In this document: one piece after another, positions 37,250 to 46,578 of the stretch
How the letters are laid out: every line of letters starts with the position of its first letter
Position numbering within the stretch: the stretch's first letter is position 1
Source of the DNA: JAPOXR01 sp965221935
GTDB lineage: Bacteria > Pseudomonadota > Alphaproteobacteria > Rhodobacterales > Rhodobacteraceae
Assembly (NCBI GenBank): GCA_965221935.1
Contig: CBDCSZ010000018.1
Location: 1-64,000 of the forward strand
Length of the DNA: 64,000 bases
Reading direction: 5' to 3'
Notes under the pieces: model-generated
Told to the model about the DNA's origin: nothing
Seen by the model: the letters and a program-made list of their open reading frames with translations, nothing else
Databases searched by the model: none
Position numbers and translations under genes: made by a program

Positions 37250-37543
37250 GAATCGCAGCACTGACCGGCGGCCTGGCCAGCTTCCCGACGCAGCCCTGGC
37301 CGGCAGCCTTGCGGAACCACCTGACGGATTCGCTGAGATCCTGGGGAACTCCCTCACCACGCAAGTCAATCGCCCCAAGACATTCTGCGCTTTAGAGTCA
37401 CCTGCAGCAGCAAGGTGCAGATATTCCACAATCTTATTGATGTCGCATTCATTGGCATCCCGAACCGTATCGACATTCTGTGCAGTCGCCGTTCCTGAAA
37501 AGAGCGTGATCAGCAATACCGCAATCGTGGCTCGGGTATTCAA
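37250..37543 (-). pseudogene. Sel1-like secreted protein remnant (second copy)
   Basis: It parallels the start of the neighbouring Sel1 gene: LNTRATIAVLLITLFSGTATA, then QNVDTVRDANECDINKIVE. The position of the neighbour's ATG is TTG here. After KAQNVLG a frameshift is needed to read IDLRGEGVPQDLSESVRWFR, the Sel1-repeat continuation. It lacks a recognisable C-terminus. It is probably a decayed tandem duplicate. Confidence 0.65.
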
Positions 37544-37695
37544 TGTCACCACTCGATTGACACCCGGTCACCGGCTCCCCTTATCCCAATCGCACACAAA
37601 TTCCGCCGGACACACTGACAACTGGCTGGCGCGGGTCTGTGCGATCATGAACAGGAAACAAGGTCATTCCGCACAGTTGGCAACTTTAATAATTC

Positions 37696-38352
37696 TCAAC
37701 GATCCAGCGCATCCATCAATGCCTGTTCCAGCCTGGGGGAGTTCTCACCATCTGCCGGCAAGCCATTATCCCGTTGAAATGCGCTGATTGCTGAGCGGGT
37801 CCGCGGTCCAATTTTGCCGTCTACAGGACCGGGACTATATCCCAGCTCGGCAAGTCCCCGCTTCACAAAAGCCACCCCTTCGCCCAGCGACAATGGTGAT
37901 CCGGGTTTCCAGCTGCTGGCGGTCCGCTGGGCTTCTTTGAGCTGGTTCGAATTCAGACTGGATTGAGCTTAACTCCGAAGTTCTTTGGCTGCTTCGATCC
38001 CCTGTGCTGCCGCCAGATTGGCCCAAGCGTGTGCATAAACCATGTCCAGAATGACACCATCTCCACTGTAGTACAACCATCCAAGATTGTACTGAGCGTA
38101 TGCATCACCCTGTTCGGCAGCCCTGCGGTACCAACCGGCGGCTTCGCTGTGGTCCTGCGGAACCCCCTTACCTATGTCATACAACACTCCAAAACCAAAC
38201 TGTACATCAGGGTCACCTGATTCTGCCTGAGCGCGCAGACTCTCATTGATGTCGTTTTTATTGGTATCCCGAAGCGTATCGGTATCCTGCGCAGCCGCTA
38301 TTTCTGACGAAAGCGTGATCGCCAGAGCCGAAATCATGAACCGGATATTCAT
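37696..38352 (-). pseudogene. Sel1-repeat/peptidoglycan-binding protein with internal stop
   Basis: The N-terminal part (38352 to 37969) has a signal peptide (MNIRFMISALAITLSSEIAAA) and Sel1 repeats: FGFGVLYDIGKGVPQDHSEA, GWYRRAAEQGDAYAQYNLGW, and VYAHAWANLAAAQG. A TAA follows AAKELRS. The same frame continues without another stop through LNSNQLKEAQRTASSW into a peptidoglycan-binding-1 domain (GVAFVKRGLAELGYSPGPVDGKIG). The simplest view is one protein with a nonsense mutation. A truncated secreted Sel1 protein could still be made; AGGAG precedes the ATG. Confidence 0.7.
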
Positions 38353-38361
38353 TATCAACAC

Positions 38362-39566
38362 TCCTCTGATGCCCGGTTACCGGCTCCAGGGTTTTCGGGC
38401 ATGGCGTGACCTGCTGGCCATACGGTCCAGCTCCGCGATGGCAGCATAGTCATTGTCCACAAGATCAATGATGTTGGTGTCCATCAGGGGGACGCTGTGA
38501 GGCGACCGTTCTCCCGGCCATGAATTGTGGCGACAGACACACCTCCCATCAGGCCGGCAGGTTCGGGCTGTGTCGAGGACCGGCGCCCGCGGAACTGTCA
38601 TAGCTGTTCACCCGGCCTTATGGAATCGGATGAATATATATATGCCAATGTTCGCCTTCGGAATTCGTGGCCTGTCCACGGATATCGCGCTGCGGCTGGC
38701 CCGGAGGATCCTTCTGAAGGTGAAAACCACAGTGGGACCGCGGTTTCACACCCGGAACATCGATGCCGGCGCATCCGGGGGTCGACTGTCCCTGCATCTG
38801 ATCGGAGCCTTCGGCGATTTCCGGCGGGATCCGAATGTCGGGAACATGAGCGTGGGTCTCAAGGCAACTGACCGGCAAGGCAACTGATGAGGGCTTCGCG
38901 GACACGATCGTGCTCTTTGGTTATGTTGATGATCACAGCGTTTTTCCAATCTAACGCACGGGTCGGAGAGGCGAAGGACTCGGGCCGCCGACGCGCGGTC
39001 GGCGGACGCGCTCAAGGGCCGTCTGAATTGCCCGGATCGAGCGAAATCGCGGGGGATTGGGAGTTCGAGGCCGTGATGCGGCCAGCGGTCGTGTATCCGG
39101 TCGGCAAACGATGGAGTGGATTCCCCCTCCGAACCGCGCCGGTTGCGAGGGCTGACCCTCGCCTGCCAGGTCGGCCCTCAGGCTTCGGCGACGCGCCCAG
39201 TCGTCTGCACCTTTCGATGACCGAGGAGCTTGCCGATCATTGGAAGACTCTCGCCGAACGCCTACGCCATGCTGCCACCCTGATTGTCGCGCTATACATC
39301 CCGCCGAATGCGGATCCGGGCAGCGAAACTTTGCGGTGTCCGCTCGATGCTAACGGACCGTTTTGCCCTGAAACAGCAGAACAGCCGGAACGCTGCATCT
39401 CGGCGGCTGGCGGGTCGGATAAGCCGGAGGAGGTCAATGCGCAATTCCGGAGCAAGCATCCCTGAGCTGATTCTCTTCTCGGCAAAGGAGGCCTGGGCTC
39501 CGGGAACTCTGTGTCCTGACCGCGGGCGGCGCAGTTGGCGCGCGGCGGTCTGGAGGCCGGCCGGTG
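38362..39566. other. Long gene-free stretch (~1.2 kb)
   Basis: Several open frames exist on both strands, but none shows a family motif or ribosome-binding site. The plus-strand frame 38887-39465 contains GDWEFEAVM and KPEEVNAQF, faintly like IS30 transposases, but the rest does not fit. It may be decayed coding or IS sequence. Confidence 0.45.
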
Positions 39567-39569
39567 CCG

Positions 39570-40163
39570 CTATCTGCGGGTCTCGTCGGCGTCCACGCCC
39601 CAGGCTTCGGACTTGAGCACCCATCCTTTGTAGCCCCCGGAACTGATCTGACACCAGTCGACGGTGCATTTGCCAAGTTTAGCGATGACGTCCCTTTCCG
39701 CAAAAGCGGTGACCGAAGAGGATTTGTCGGGCCTTAAATGCAGAGTTGCCCGCTCCGCGGTGACGATGACATAACGCACGCCGGAGAGCAGAACATAGTG
39801 CATCCAGCCGCCAGTGCCGTCGACCGCCCTGACCCGCCTCCACAGGCCGAATTCGTCGGTGATCATGAGCGGCAGATTGCGCTGCGTGAACACCCAGTCG
39901 ATCCGGTGAGACGTGCTTGGGCCTCGGCGGGCGCGACCGGTTGAGGCTTTCATTGACACAAATCGCGGCAGGGGGCGGCCTGTCACCTGGCCCGTTCTGA
40001 ACGAACTCTGGTCAGTTTCGTTCGCGGATTCCGCCGCCTGGGGTGTTTCCAGACTGTTTTCAGCAGCCAGGGCCTCAGTCTGGTCTGACTGCGCCAAGCC
40101 GGCGCTGGCTGACAGCATCGCTCCAATGAAAAAGACAGAAGCAGTTTTCCAATAGACGCGCAT
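39570..40163 (-). CDS. Secreted SH3-like domain protein
   Basis: A 197-residue protein with an N-terminal signal peptide (VYWKTASVFFIGAMLSASAGLA). A low-complexity linker and two bacterial SH3-like units follow: RFVSMKASTGRARRGPSTSH with FGLWRRVRAVDGTGGWMHYVL, and ERATLHLRPDKSSSV with WCQISSGGYKGWVLKSEAWGV. Such proteins act in the periplasm, often near cell-wall substrates. GTG at 40184 is an alternative start. It is divergent from the dehydrogenase gene. Confidence 0.8.
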   Translation of the reverse strand: MRVYWKTASVFFIGAMLSASAGLAQSDQTEALAAENSLETPQAAESANETDQSSFRTGQVTGRPLPRFVSMKASTGRARRGPSTSHRIDWVFTQRNLPLMITDEFGLWRRVRAVDGTGGWMHYVLLSGVRYVIVTAERATLHLRPDKSSSVTAFAERDVIAKLGKCTVDWCQISSGGYKGWVLKSEAWGVDADETRR

Positions 40164-40295
40164 CTTCGATTGCCTGCTTTTCACTGCCCGGTCCTGCCGG
40201 CGCCATTGTCGCTTGGCCCAACGATCACTTGCCTTTTTTGCGAGTGTGTCGGATTTATGGGCAGGTTAACCAGAAGCTGCCGCCGGACCGCAGAA

Positions 40296-41282
40296 ATGTC
40301 AAACTCAAAACTGACGGTTTCGATCACCAGACGCCTGCCCGAGCAGGTTGAAAAGCGGATGCGGGAATTGTTCGAGGTCAGGACGCGGTCCAACGACGAT
40401 CCTATGACCCGCTCTGAACTGGCGGCGGCGATCGCCGACAGCGATGTCCTGGTCTCCACAATCACCGACATCATTGACCAGTCCCTGCTGGCCCAGGCAG
40501 GCGAGCGGCTGCGGCTGATTGCGAATTTCGGAGCCGGATTTGACAATATCGATGTCAAAACAGCGCGCGTGCGCGGCATTCAAGTCTCCAACACGCCGGA
40601 TGTGGCGACCGAAGACACCGCGGACATGGTCATTGGACTCATTCTCGCGGTTTCGCGGCGGCTTCGGGAAGGCATTCAGCTCATGGAGTCGAATGAATGG
40701 AAGGGCTGGGCGCCGACTGCGATGATGGGCAACCGGGTCGGTGGCAAAAAACTCGGCATTTTGGGCATGGGCCGTATCGGCACCGCTGTGGCGCGGCGGG
40801 CGCGCGCATTCAGGATGCAAGTGCATTATCACAACCGGCACCGGGTCCATCCGGACATCGAGGCCGAGCTGGGGGCGACATTTTGGGAAAGTCTGGATCA
40901 GATGGTCCACCGGGTCGACATCCTGTCGGTCAACTGTCCCCATACCCCGTCTACCTACCACCTCCTCAATGCCCGCCGGCTGAGATTGATGAGACCGGAT
41001 TCGGTCATCGTCAACACGTCCCGCGGAGAGGTCATTGATCAGAATGCGCTGATCCGCATGCTTGAGAAAGGCGAAATCGGCGGCGCCGGCCTTGATGTGT
41101 TTGCCCGCGAACAGAATGTCAACCTGCCGCCGCGAGGACTCAGCAATGTTGTGCTGCTACCGCACATGGGTTCGGCGACCATCGAAGGTAGGATCGAGAT
41201 GGGAGAAAAGGTCTTGGTGAATGTCAAGACGTTCGCGGACGGGCACCGGCCACCGGATCTGGTTGTGCCGGGAATGCTCTGA
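40296..41282 (+). CDS. D-isomer 2-hydroxyacid dehydrogenase (glyoxylate/hydroxypyruvate reductase-like)
   Basis: A 328-residue NAD(P)-dependent 2-hydroxyacid dehydrogenase. It has LIANFGAGFDNIDVKTARVRGI, the Rossmann motif GKKLGILGMGRIGTAVARRAR, the catalytic Arg in NTSRGEVIDQNALI, the Glu after AGLDVF and the His in LLPHMGSATIEGR. The RRLP start and overall pattern are those of GyaR-type glyoxylate reductases. The ATG at 40296 precedes MSNSKLTVSITRRLPE. Confidence 0.85.
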   Translation: MSNSKLTVSITRRLPEQVEKRMRELFEVRTRSNDDPMTRSELAAAIADSDVLVSTITDIIDQSLLAQAGERLRLIANFGAGFDNIDVKTARVRGIQVSNTPDVATEDTADMVIGLILAVSRRLREGIQLMESNEWKGWAPTAMMGNRVGGKKLGILGMGRIGTAVARRARAFRMQVHYHNRHRVHPDIEAELGATFWESLDQMVHRVDILSVNCPHTPSTYHLLNARRLRLMRPDSVIVNTSRGEVIDQNALIRMLEKGEIGGAGLDVFAREQNVNLPPRGLSNVVLLPHMGSATIEGRIEMGEKVLVNVKTFADGHRPPDLVVPGML

Positions 41283-41291
41283 GAAGTCCCG

Positions 41292-42302
41292 TCAAGGCTG
41301 CGAATCGCCGCCGCAGACCGGGCAGTCGGCGCGCCGGGAGTAGGTGACAGTTCGGGTTTCTCCCCAAAGCGCATCGTAGATCAGCAATTTACCGTGCAGA
41401 ATCTGCCCTGCGCCGGCGATCAGTTTCACCGCCTCTGCCGCCATCAGGGTTCCGATGATTCCCGGCAAAACGGCCATAACCCCGGCTTCCGCACAGGACG
41501 GCGCCGCTTCGGCGGAAGGCTCAGCTGGGAAAAGGCATGTCAGGCACGGATGGCCATGGCCTGGATCGGCCACCGTGACTTGCCCTTCCCACTGGCTGAT
41601 CGCGCCGGAAACCAAGGGTATTCCTTTCTCGGCGCACAGCGCATTGACAAGTGAGCGGGTCTCAAAACTGTCTGAGCCGTCAAGCACCACATCGTGTTCA
41701 TCAAGCAACGCATGCGACGCCGGCTCAACTCTGCGGCAGACCGCCACGGCTTCAATGTGCGGATTCAGAGCCCGCATCGCCGCCGCGGCGCTCTCTGCCT
41801 TTAGATTCCCAATCCTTTGATCGGTGTGGATGATCTGTCGCTGCAGGTTCGACAACTCAACCCTGTCGTCATCGATGACAGTCAGGCGGCCAATGCCTGC
41901 GCCGGCGAGATACAGCAATGCCGGCGAGCCCAGCCCGCCCGCGCCGATCACGGCGACTCGGGCATTGCCGAGTTTCCGCTGCCCCTCGCCGCCGATCTCA
42001 CGCAGCAGGATATGCCGTGAATAACGGTCGAGTTCGACTGCCGAGAATGTGGACTGCGGAGCCTCGCGGTCTCCCGTTCGCGCAGCAGCCCGGCGTCGCA
42101 GCCAGCGGAGCAGCAGGATGTATCCGCCGGCGATGACAGCGGCGCCGGCGATCAGCAGCCAGACCGGAACGGCGCCGCCGGCTGCGTCGGAAGTCTGCGC
42201 CGCCGCCTGCCGGCCTGCCGCAACAGCGCCGAGGGCCAAGACAGAACCCGTCCGGCGCCGCAGACCCGTCAGAAGCGCGCCGACCCAAATCGCATTGCCC
42301 AT
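41292..42302 (-). CDS. MoeB/ThiF-family adenylyltransferase with membrane anchor
   Basis: A 336-residue E1-like enzyme that adenylates the C-terminal Gly-Gly of a MoaD/ThiS-type sulfur carrier. The ATP site is in ARVAVIGAGGLGSPALLYLAGAGIG, with IDDDRVELSNLQRQIIHT, DGSDSFETR and zinc-type CLTC and CPVC pairs. About 80 N-terminal residues contain a hydrophobic segment (VWLLIAGAAVIAGGYILLL), suggesting an inner-membrane tether. ATG at 42302 overlaps the dut stop by one base (TGATG). It is the last gene of coaBC-dut-moeB. Confidence 0.85.
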   Translation of the reverse strand: MGNAIWVGALLTGLRRRTGSVLALGAVAAGRQAAAQTSDAAGGAVPVWLLIAGAAVIAGGYILLLRWLRRRAAARTGDREAPQSTFSAVELDRYSRHILLREIGGEGQRKLGNARVAVIGAGGLGSPALLYLAGAGIGRLTVIDDDRVELSNLQRQIIHTDQRIGNLKAESAAAAMRALNPHIEAVAVCRRVEPASHALLDEHDVVLDGSDSFETRSLVNALCAEKGIPLVSGAISQWEGQVTVADPGHGHPCLTCLFPAEPSAEAAPSCAEAGVMAVLPGIIGTLMAAEAVKLIAGAGQILHGKLLIYDALWGETRTVTYSRRADCPVCGGDSQP

Positions 42303-42769
42303 CAATGCCGCCCGGTTGACCCGAATCCGCCTGTGCCGCGTGCGCTGGCATTGATGGAGTCAGTGACTGCAAACGACGCGGTGACGGCGCTTGCGATCAC
42401 CAATTGCGCGATCCTGTCGCCGTGCCGCACAGCGAATTTCCGCCGCCCAAAGTTTGCCAGCACGACTCCGACCTCGCCCCGATAATCTGAATCGATTGTT
42501 CCTGGGGCATTGAGAACGGTGACACCATGTTTCAGCGCCAGGCCGGACCGCGGGCGGATCTGACCTTCGAAACCCGCCGGCAGTTCAAGCGAAAACCCGA
42601 GCGGGACCAGTTTCCATCCGCCGGGTTCGATTGTGAGGCCCGAAACGCGATACTGCGCATGCAGATTCGCCCGCAGATCGGCGCCCGCCGCCCCATCGGA
42701 CTGGTACGACGGCAGCTGCACTTCAGGGTCGGCCCACGCAGTCAGCTGGATTCTGACAAACTTGGTCAT
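42302..42769 (-). CDS. dut: dUTP diphosphatase
   Basis: A 155-residue dUTPase that hydrolyses dUTP to dUMP and keeps uracil out of DNA. The trimeric-dUTPase motifs are in order: YQSDGAAGADLRA, GFEGQIRPRSGLALKHGV, NAPGTIDSDYRGEV, RHGDRIAQLVI and the C-terminal ARGTGGFGSTG. It overlaps coaBC by 4 bp and moeB by 1 bp. Confidence 0.95.
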   Translation of the reverse strand: MTKFVRIQLTAWADPEVQLPSYQSDGAAGADLRANLHAQYRVSGLTIEPGGWKLVPLGFSLELPAGFEGQIRPRSGLALKHGVTVLNAPGTIDSDYRGEVGVVLANFGRRKFAVRHGDRIAQLVIASAVTASFAVTDSINASARGTGGFGSTGRH

Positions 42770-43965
42770 CCGCCTGTCAGTTCGCGGGCGATTCTTGCGG
42801 CGAGAAGACGGGCAAACTCGGCCTTGAGCATCCGCGGCAGGCTTTCCGCCCCTTCCGATGTGATTAGGACCGGCTGGTTTTCACTGCCGCCGACAATTCC
42901 GGTTTCGGAGCTGACATCGTTAGCAACAATCCAGTCGCAGCCCTTGCGCGCCCGTTTTTCGGCGGCGTTTTTGATGACATTGTCGGTTTCCGCCGCAAAG
43001 CCGATGACGAGCGGCGGCCTGTCCACAGCCCGTGCGGCGACAGATGCGAGGATATCCGGGTTTTCAACAAGCTGGAGCGCCGGCGATTCGCCGCCCCGCT
43101 TCTTGATTTTCGAATCAGTCCTCGAAGCGACCTTCCAGTCGGCGACAGCTGCCGTGAACACGGCCGCATCCACCGGCATCTCCCGATCAACCGCCTGCAT
43201 CATCTCTTCAGCGGTCTCAACCCGCACAGCTCTCGCGGCGGTGGGAGGATCGATCGATGCCGGACCGGTGACAAACACCACTTCCGCGCCAAGACCGATC
43301 AAAGCCCGGGCAATTTCGGTCCCTTGCCTGCCGGATGACCGGTTCGAGATAAACCGGACCGGATCAATCGCCTCTCTCGTTGGCCCCGAAGTCACAAGGA
43401 TGCGTTTCCCCAACAGTGGCCCCTGCCCGCTGACCCGATCTATGGCGTCGGCGATTTCCGCCGGCTCGGCCATCCTTCCGGGGCCGAATTCACGGCATGC
43501 CATCTCACCGTGATTTGGACCAACGAAATTGATGCCATCCTGCCGGAGCCATTCAATGTTGCGCTGCGTCGCGGCGTGCCGCCACATCCGCACATTCATC
43601 GCGGGGGCGGCGAGAACCGGCTTGTCAGTCGCCAGCAATACGGTCGAAGCCAGGTCGTCGGCGAGCCCGTTGGCCATTTTGGCGAGCAAGTCTGCGGTCG
43701 CGGGCGCAACAACGACAATGTCGGCGGCCCGCGACAGCTGAATGTGATCCATGGCCGCTTCCGCATCGGCATCAAACAGCTTCCGTCGCACGGGCGCCGC
43801 CGCCAGGGCCGACAGGGACAAAGGGGTCACGAACTGTTCCGCGGCCTCCGTGAGCACAGGTGTGACACTGCAGCCGGTCTGACCCAGATGCCGGATCAGT
43901 TCCAGGCACTTGTAGGCGGCAATGCCGCCTCCGACGATCAACAGAACATTCATCCCGGATGGCAT
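42766..43965 (-). CDS. coaBC: Bifunctional phosphopantothenoylcysteine decarboxylase/synthetase
   Basis: A 399-residue CoaBC. It joins 4'-phosphopantothenate to cysteine (CTP-dependent) and decarboxylates the product on the way to coenzyme A. The CoaC half shows the active-site His in MDHIQLSRAAD, APAMNVRMW and the Cys in GEMACREFGPGRM. The CoaB half starts at GKRILVTSGPTREAIDPVRFISN and has the Lys in AAVADWKVASR and KIKK. ATG at 43965 follows GGAGG by 6 nt. Confidence 0.94.
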   Translation of the reverse strand: MPSGMNVLLIVGGGIAAYKCLELIRHLGQTGCSVTPVLTEAAEQFVTPLSLSALAAAPVRRKLFDADAEAAMDHIQLSRAADIVVVAPATADLLAKMANGLADDLASTVLLATDKPVLAAPAMNVRMWRHAATQRNIEWLRQDGINFVGPNHGEMACREFGPGRMAEPAEIADAIDRVSGQGPLLGKRILVTSGPTREAIDPVRFISNRSSGRQGTEIARALIGLGAEVVFVTGPASIDPPTAARAVRVETAEEMMQAVDREMPVDAAVFTAAVADWKVASRTDSKIKKRGGESPALQLVENPDILASVAARAVDRPPLVIGFAAETDNVIKNAAEKRARKGCDWIVANDVSSETGIVGGSENQPVLITSEGAESLPRMLKAEFARLLAARIARELTGG

Positions 43966-44261
43966 CGCAATCCTCCGGCGAATACTCAACCCTCCGCCTG
44001 TCTAATCTTTTTGCCGCACGATTGCCAAACTCCGCACTGAAGCCGATTGATCGCGGTTAAGGCCATAGAGCTCCGAGGGACCAATTCCAGCGTTCAGTCG
44101 GTCCCGATCCGGGCGCGTGTTTCGGCTCACTCTCCGGCGGGGCCATAGCGGCTGTCCGGATCGCCGGCGCGGGCCGATGCCGAAGCACATGGCGATTTCC
44201 GCGAAGCTGCCGTCTGCAAATGCTTGCGGCCATTTCAATTCTGCCGGAAACGGAAGCCATG

Positions 44262-44789
44262 ATGCCGAATCTGACATTGGTTCTTGGCGGCGCGGCTAGC
44301 GGCAAGTCCGCACTCGCTGAAAAGCTTGCTGACGGCTCACGGCATCGGCCGGTTTACATCGCCACGGCGGTATGCGGCGACGCTGAGATGCGCGAGAAGA
44401 TTCGCCGGCACCGTGAACGGCGCGGCAGCCGCTGGACAACGATTGAAGAAACTGCGGCATTGGCGGCAGTCATCAGCCGCCGCCGACCGGACGAAGTCAT
44501 GCTGATTGAATGCCTCACAATGTGGGTGATGAACCTGATGACAGCCGGCGCGAAGGTTGAAACCGAGGCGGCAAAACTGATGGCGGCCATCGAAATCTGT
44601 CCTTGTCCGGCGATCCTGGTGACCAGCGAGACTGGAATGGGAATTGTGCCGGAAAACAAACTGGCGCGCCGTTTCAATGCTGCGCTCGGCGCATTGAATC
44701 AGATGGCCGCGTCGCGCGCCGATTTGGCTCTGTTGGCCGTCGCCGGATTGCCGGTGACGCTGAAGGGCAAGCCACCGTCATGGATCTGA
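44262..44789 (+). CDS. cobU: Adenosylcobinamide kinase/phosphate guanylyltransferase
   Basis: A 175-residue CobU/CobP. It phosphorylates adenosylcobinamide and attaches GMP in cobalamin assembly. It has the P-loop LVLGGAASGKSALAEKL, VYIATAVCGDAEMREKIRRH, LIECLTMWVMNL, VTSETGMGIVPENKLARRF and a C-terminal VAGLPVTLKG. The ATG at 44262 has GGAAG upstream (ATG at 44259 is equally possible). It overlaps the next gene by 10 bp. Confidence 0.9.
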   Translation: MPNLTLVLGGAASGKSALAEKLADGSRHRPVYIATAVCGDAEMREKIRRHRERRGSRWTTIEETAALAAVISRRRPDEVMLIECLTMWVMNLMTAGAKVETEAAKLMAAIEICPCPAILVTSETGMGIVPENKLARRFNAALGALNQMAASRADLALLAVAGLPVTLKGKPPSWI

Positions 44790-45379
44790 CCGCGACCTGG
44801 CTGTGGATACGACACGGCCCGACGCACTCCACGGCACTCAACGGCTGGACGGACGTCGCCGCCGATCTGTCGGACGCCAGCGCGCTGAATTGGCTGAACG
44901 CGCGCATACCGGCAGACGCCCTGGTCGTGGCGTCAGACCTTAAGCGCGCCAGCGCGACCGCCGATGCGTTTGCCGGAAGCCGGACGCGGCTTCCAGACTC
45001 ATCACAGCTGCGGGAGATCAATTTTGGCGATTGGGAAGGCAAAACGGCAGACCATATTTCGCGCACCCACCCCATTGAATCGCGGAGATTCTGGGCCGAC
45101 CCGACAGATTCAGGCCCGCCTGGCGGAGAGTGCTGGAGCACCCTCACCGATCGAACGAACGAATTTGTGGATGAGACCGTTTCGCGTTATCCGGGCCGGA
45201 CAGTCGTCGCCGTTGCGCATTTCGGCACCATCCTGACACAAGCGATGCGGGCAGCAAACGCGCGTTACTTCAATCTGCTCGCCACGCCCGTCCTTAACCT
45301 TTCGGTGACCCATCTGTCCCTGGACAATGGGGTCTGGACACTGCACGAGTTCAGCGAACTTTCCGAGGCCGGCGAATGA
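44780..45379 (+). CDS. Histidine phosphatase-family protein (possibly CobC-like)
   Basis: A 199-residue phosphoglycerate-mutase-fold phosphatase. The catalytic RHG is in LWIRHGPTHS, the second His in VVAVAHFGTIL, and the acidic residue in LREINFGDWEGK. Overlap with cobU suggests that it is the alpha-ribazole-phosphate phosphatase of cobalamin synthesis. That rests on context alone. Confidence 0.78.
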   Translation: MDLTATWLWIRHGPTHSTALNGWTDVAADLSDASALNWLNARIPADALVVASDLKRASATADAFAGSRTRLPDSSQLREINFGDWEGKTADHISRTHPIESRRFWADPTDSGPPGGECWSTLTDRTNEFVDETVSRYPGRTVVAVAHFGTILTQAMRAANARYFNLLATPVLNLSVTHLSLDNGVWTLHEFSELSEAGE

Positions 45380-45457
45380 AAGACCTCGGGCCGGGCCGGC
45401 GGCTGTCGCCCCCACCGCACCTTTGACAAGGATTCAGCTGTGGCGAGCCGCGCAAAG

Positions 45458-46531
45458 TCAGAGATCTGCATTTGTGAGCTTCGGAAGGATATCGCCTCGC
45501 ATAAGCCGTTTGTAGATCCTGTTCAGGGCAGCCGCCTCGCTCCGAATGGAGTGGCGGCGGACCGCTCTGTCACGGGCCGCCTGCCGCATTCCTTCACCAA
45601 GATCAGGCCTTTTGAGCATGGCTGAAACGGAGTTGGTCAGGCTTTCCTCATCACCGCGCGCGGCGACCAAACCGATTTCATCATCGATGAATTGAACCCA
45701 TGCCGAACTCGCATCCGATGTGACAACGGGCACACCGCAGGCAAGGGCCTCAAACGGCACCAATCCGAATCCCTCGTTGGTCCTTGACGGGGTCACGCAC
45801 AACAACAATCGCCGGTAAAAACTCAGCATGTCAGAACGGTCGGTGTGACCGAGAAACCGAATCCGGTCCTCCAGACCGCTTGCGTCGATCATGTCCTGGA
45901 GTTCGGCTTGAAACCCTCTGTTCCTGGGCCGGCACAGTCCCGCCAGTTCGGCGCTGAAGCCGGGCCAGGAAGGAAGCAGCCGCGTCATCGCCTTGACAAA
46001 CAAATCCGCGCCCTTGCGTGGCCTGATACGCCCGGCATAGCCAATCACCAGCGGGGGCTGCCCCGCTTCGTCAGACGGCCGGAAAAAGTCAGTGTCAACG
46101 CCGTGATGAATGACTTCGGTGTGCCAGGGGACAAACCGGGCGCTCTGTTCGGATGCCGCCACCACGCCGTCCATCGCATTGATCAACGGACCGAGGATCA
46201 CGCCGGGTTTGCGGTTCGCAGCGGTGGTGAACACCAGCCGCCACCTTTGTCCCGGCAGAGATCTCAAAAATACACCGAGCAGCATGTCGATATCCCGGCG
46301 GGCGTGCAAAACCCTGTACTGCGCATTCTCCGGGCGGCGGAATCCGGCAAGGAACAGCCGCGGCAGCGGCCAGGTGTCTGGAAGGTCAAGTCCGCCCCGG
46401 TCAATCACCGCGATCCCAAGCTCGCGCCGCTGTTCGGGCAGGACAGCGAGAACTGTGGCGGAGATGCCGGTGAACCGCTTGTGCAGGTTGGTGACAACCA
46501 CATTTGGCAGCCGTTCCCGCATGCCGTTCAC
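45458..46531 (-). CDS. Glycosyltransferase family 4-type (GT-B)
   Basis: A 357-residue GT-B fold glycosyltransferase. The donor-binding domain has VIGYAGRIRPRKGADLFVKA, IRFLGHTDRSDMLSFYRR and the E-x7-E motif in NEGFGLVPFEALACGVPVV. The acceptor side has VIHHGVDTDFFRP. It probably transfers a nucleotide-sugar residue to a lipid or surface glycan. The start is GTG at 46531, with AGGA 5 nt upstream; ATG at 46522 is the alternative. It is followed on the same strand by no further gene. Confidence 0.82.
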   Translation of the reverse strand: MNGMRERLPNVVVTNLHKRFTGISATVLAVLPEQRRELGIAVIDRGGLDLPDTWPLPRLFLAGFRRPENAQYRVLHARRDIDMLLGVFLRSLPGQRWRLVFTTAANRKPGVILGPLINAMDGVVAASEQSARFVPWHTEVIHHGVDTDFFRPSDEAGQPPLVIGYAGRIRPRKGADLFVKAMTRLLPSWPGFSAELAGLCRPRNRGFQAELQDMIDASGLEDRIRFLGHTDRSDMLSFYRRLLLCVTPSRTNEGFGLVPFEALACGVPVVTSDASSAWVQFIDDEIGLVAARGDEESLTNSVSAMLKRPDLGEGMRQAARDRAVRRHSIRSEAAALNRIYKRLMRGDILPKLTNADL

Positions 46532-46578
46532 TGCCGTCCTGTCCGGCTCTCAGGTCCGGCAGGCCGCGGCGCCGCGCC

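Noticed and set aside
38887..39465. Possible IS30 transposase remnant
   Set aside because: Only GDWEFEAVM and KPEEVNAQF look similar; the DDE residues and spacing do not fit, so it is not called.
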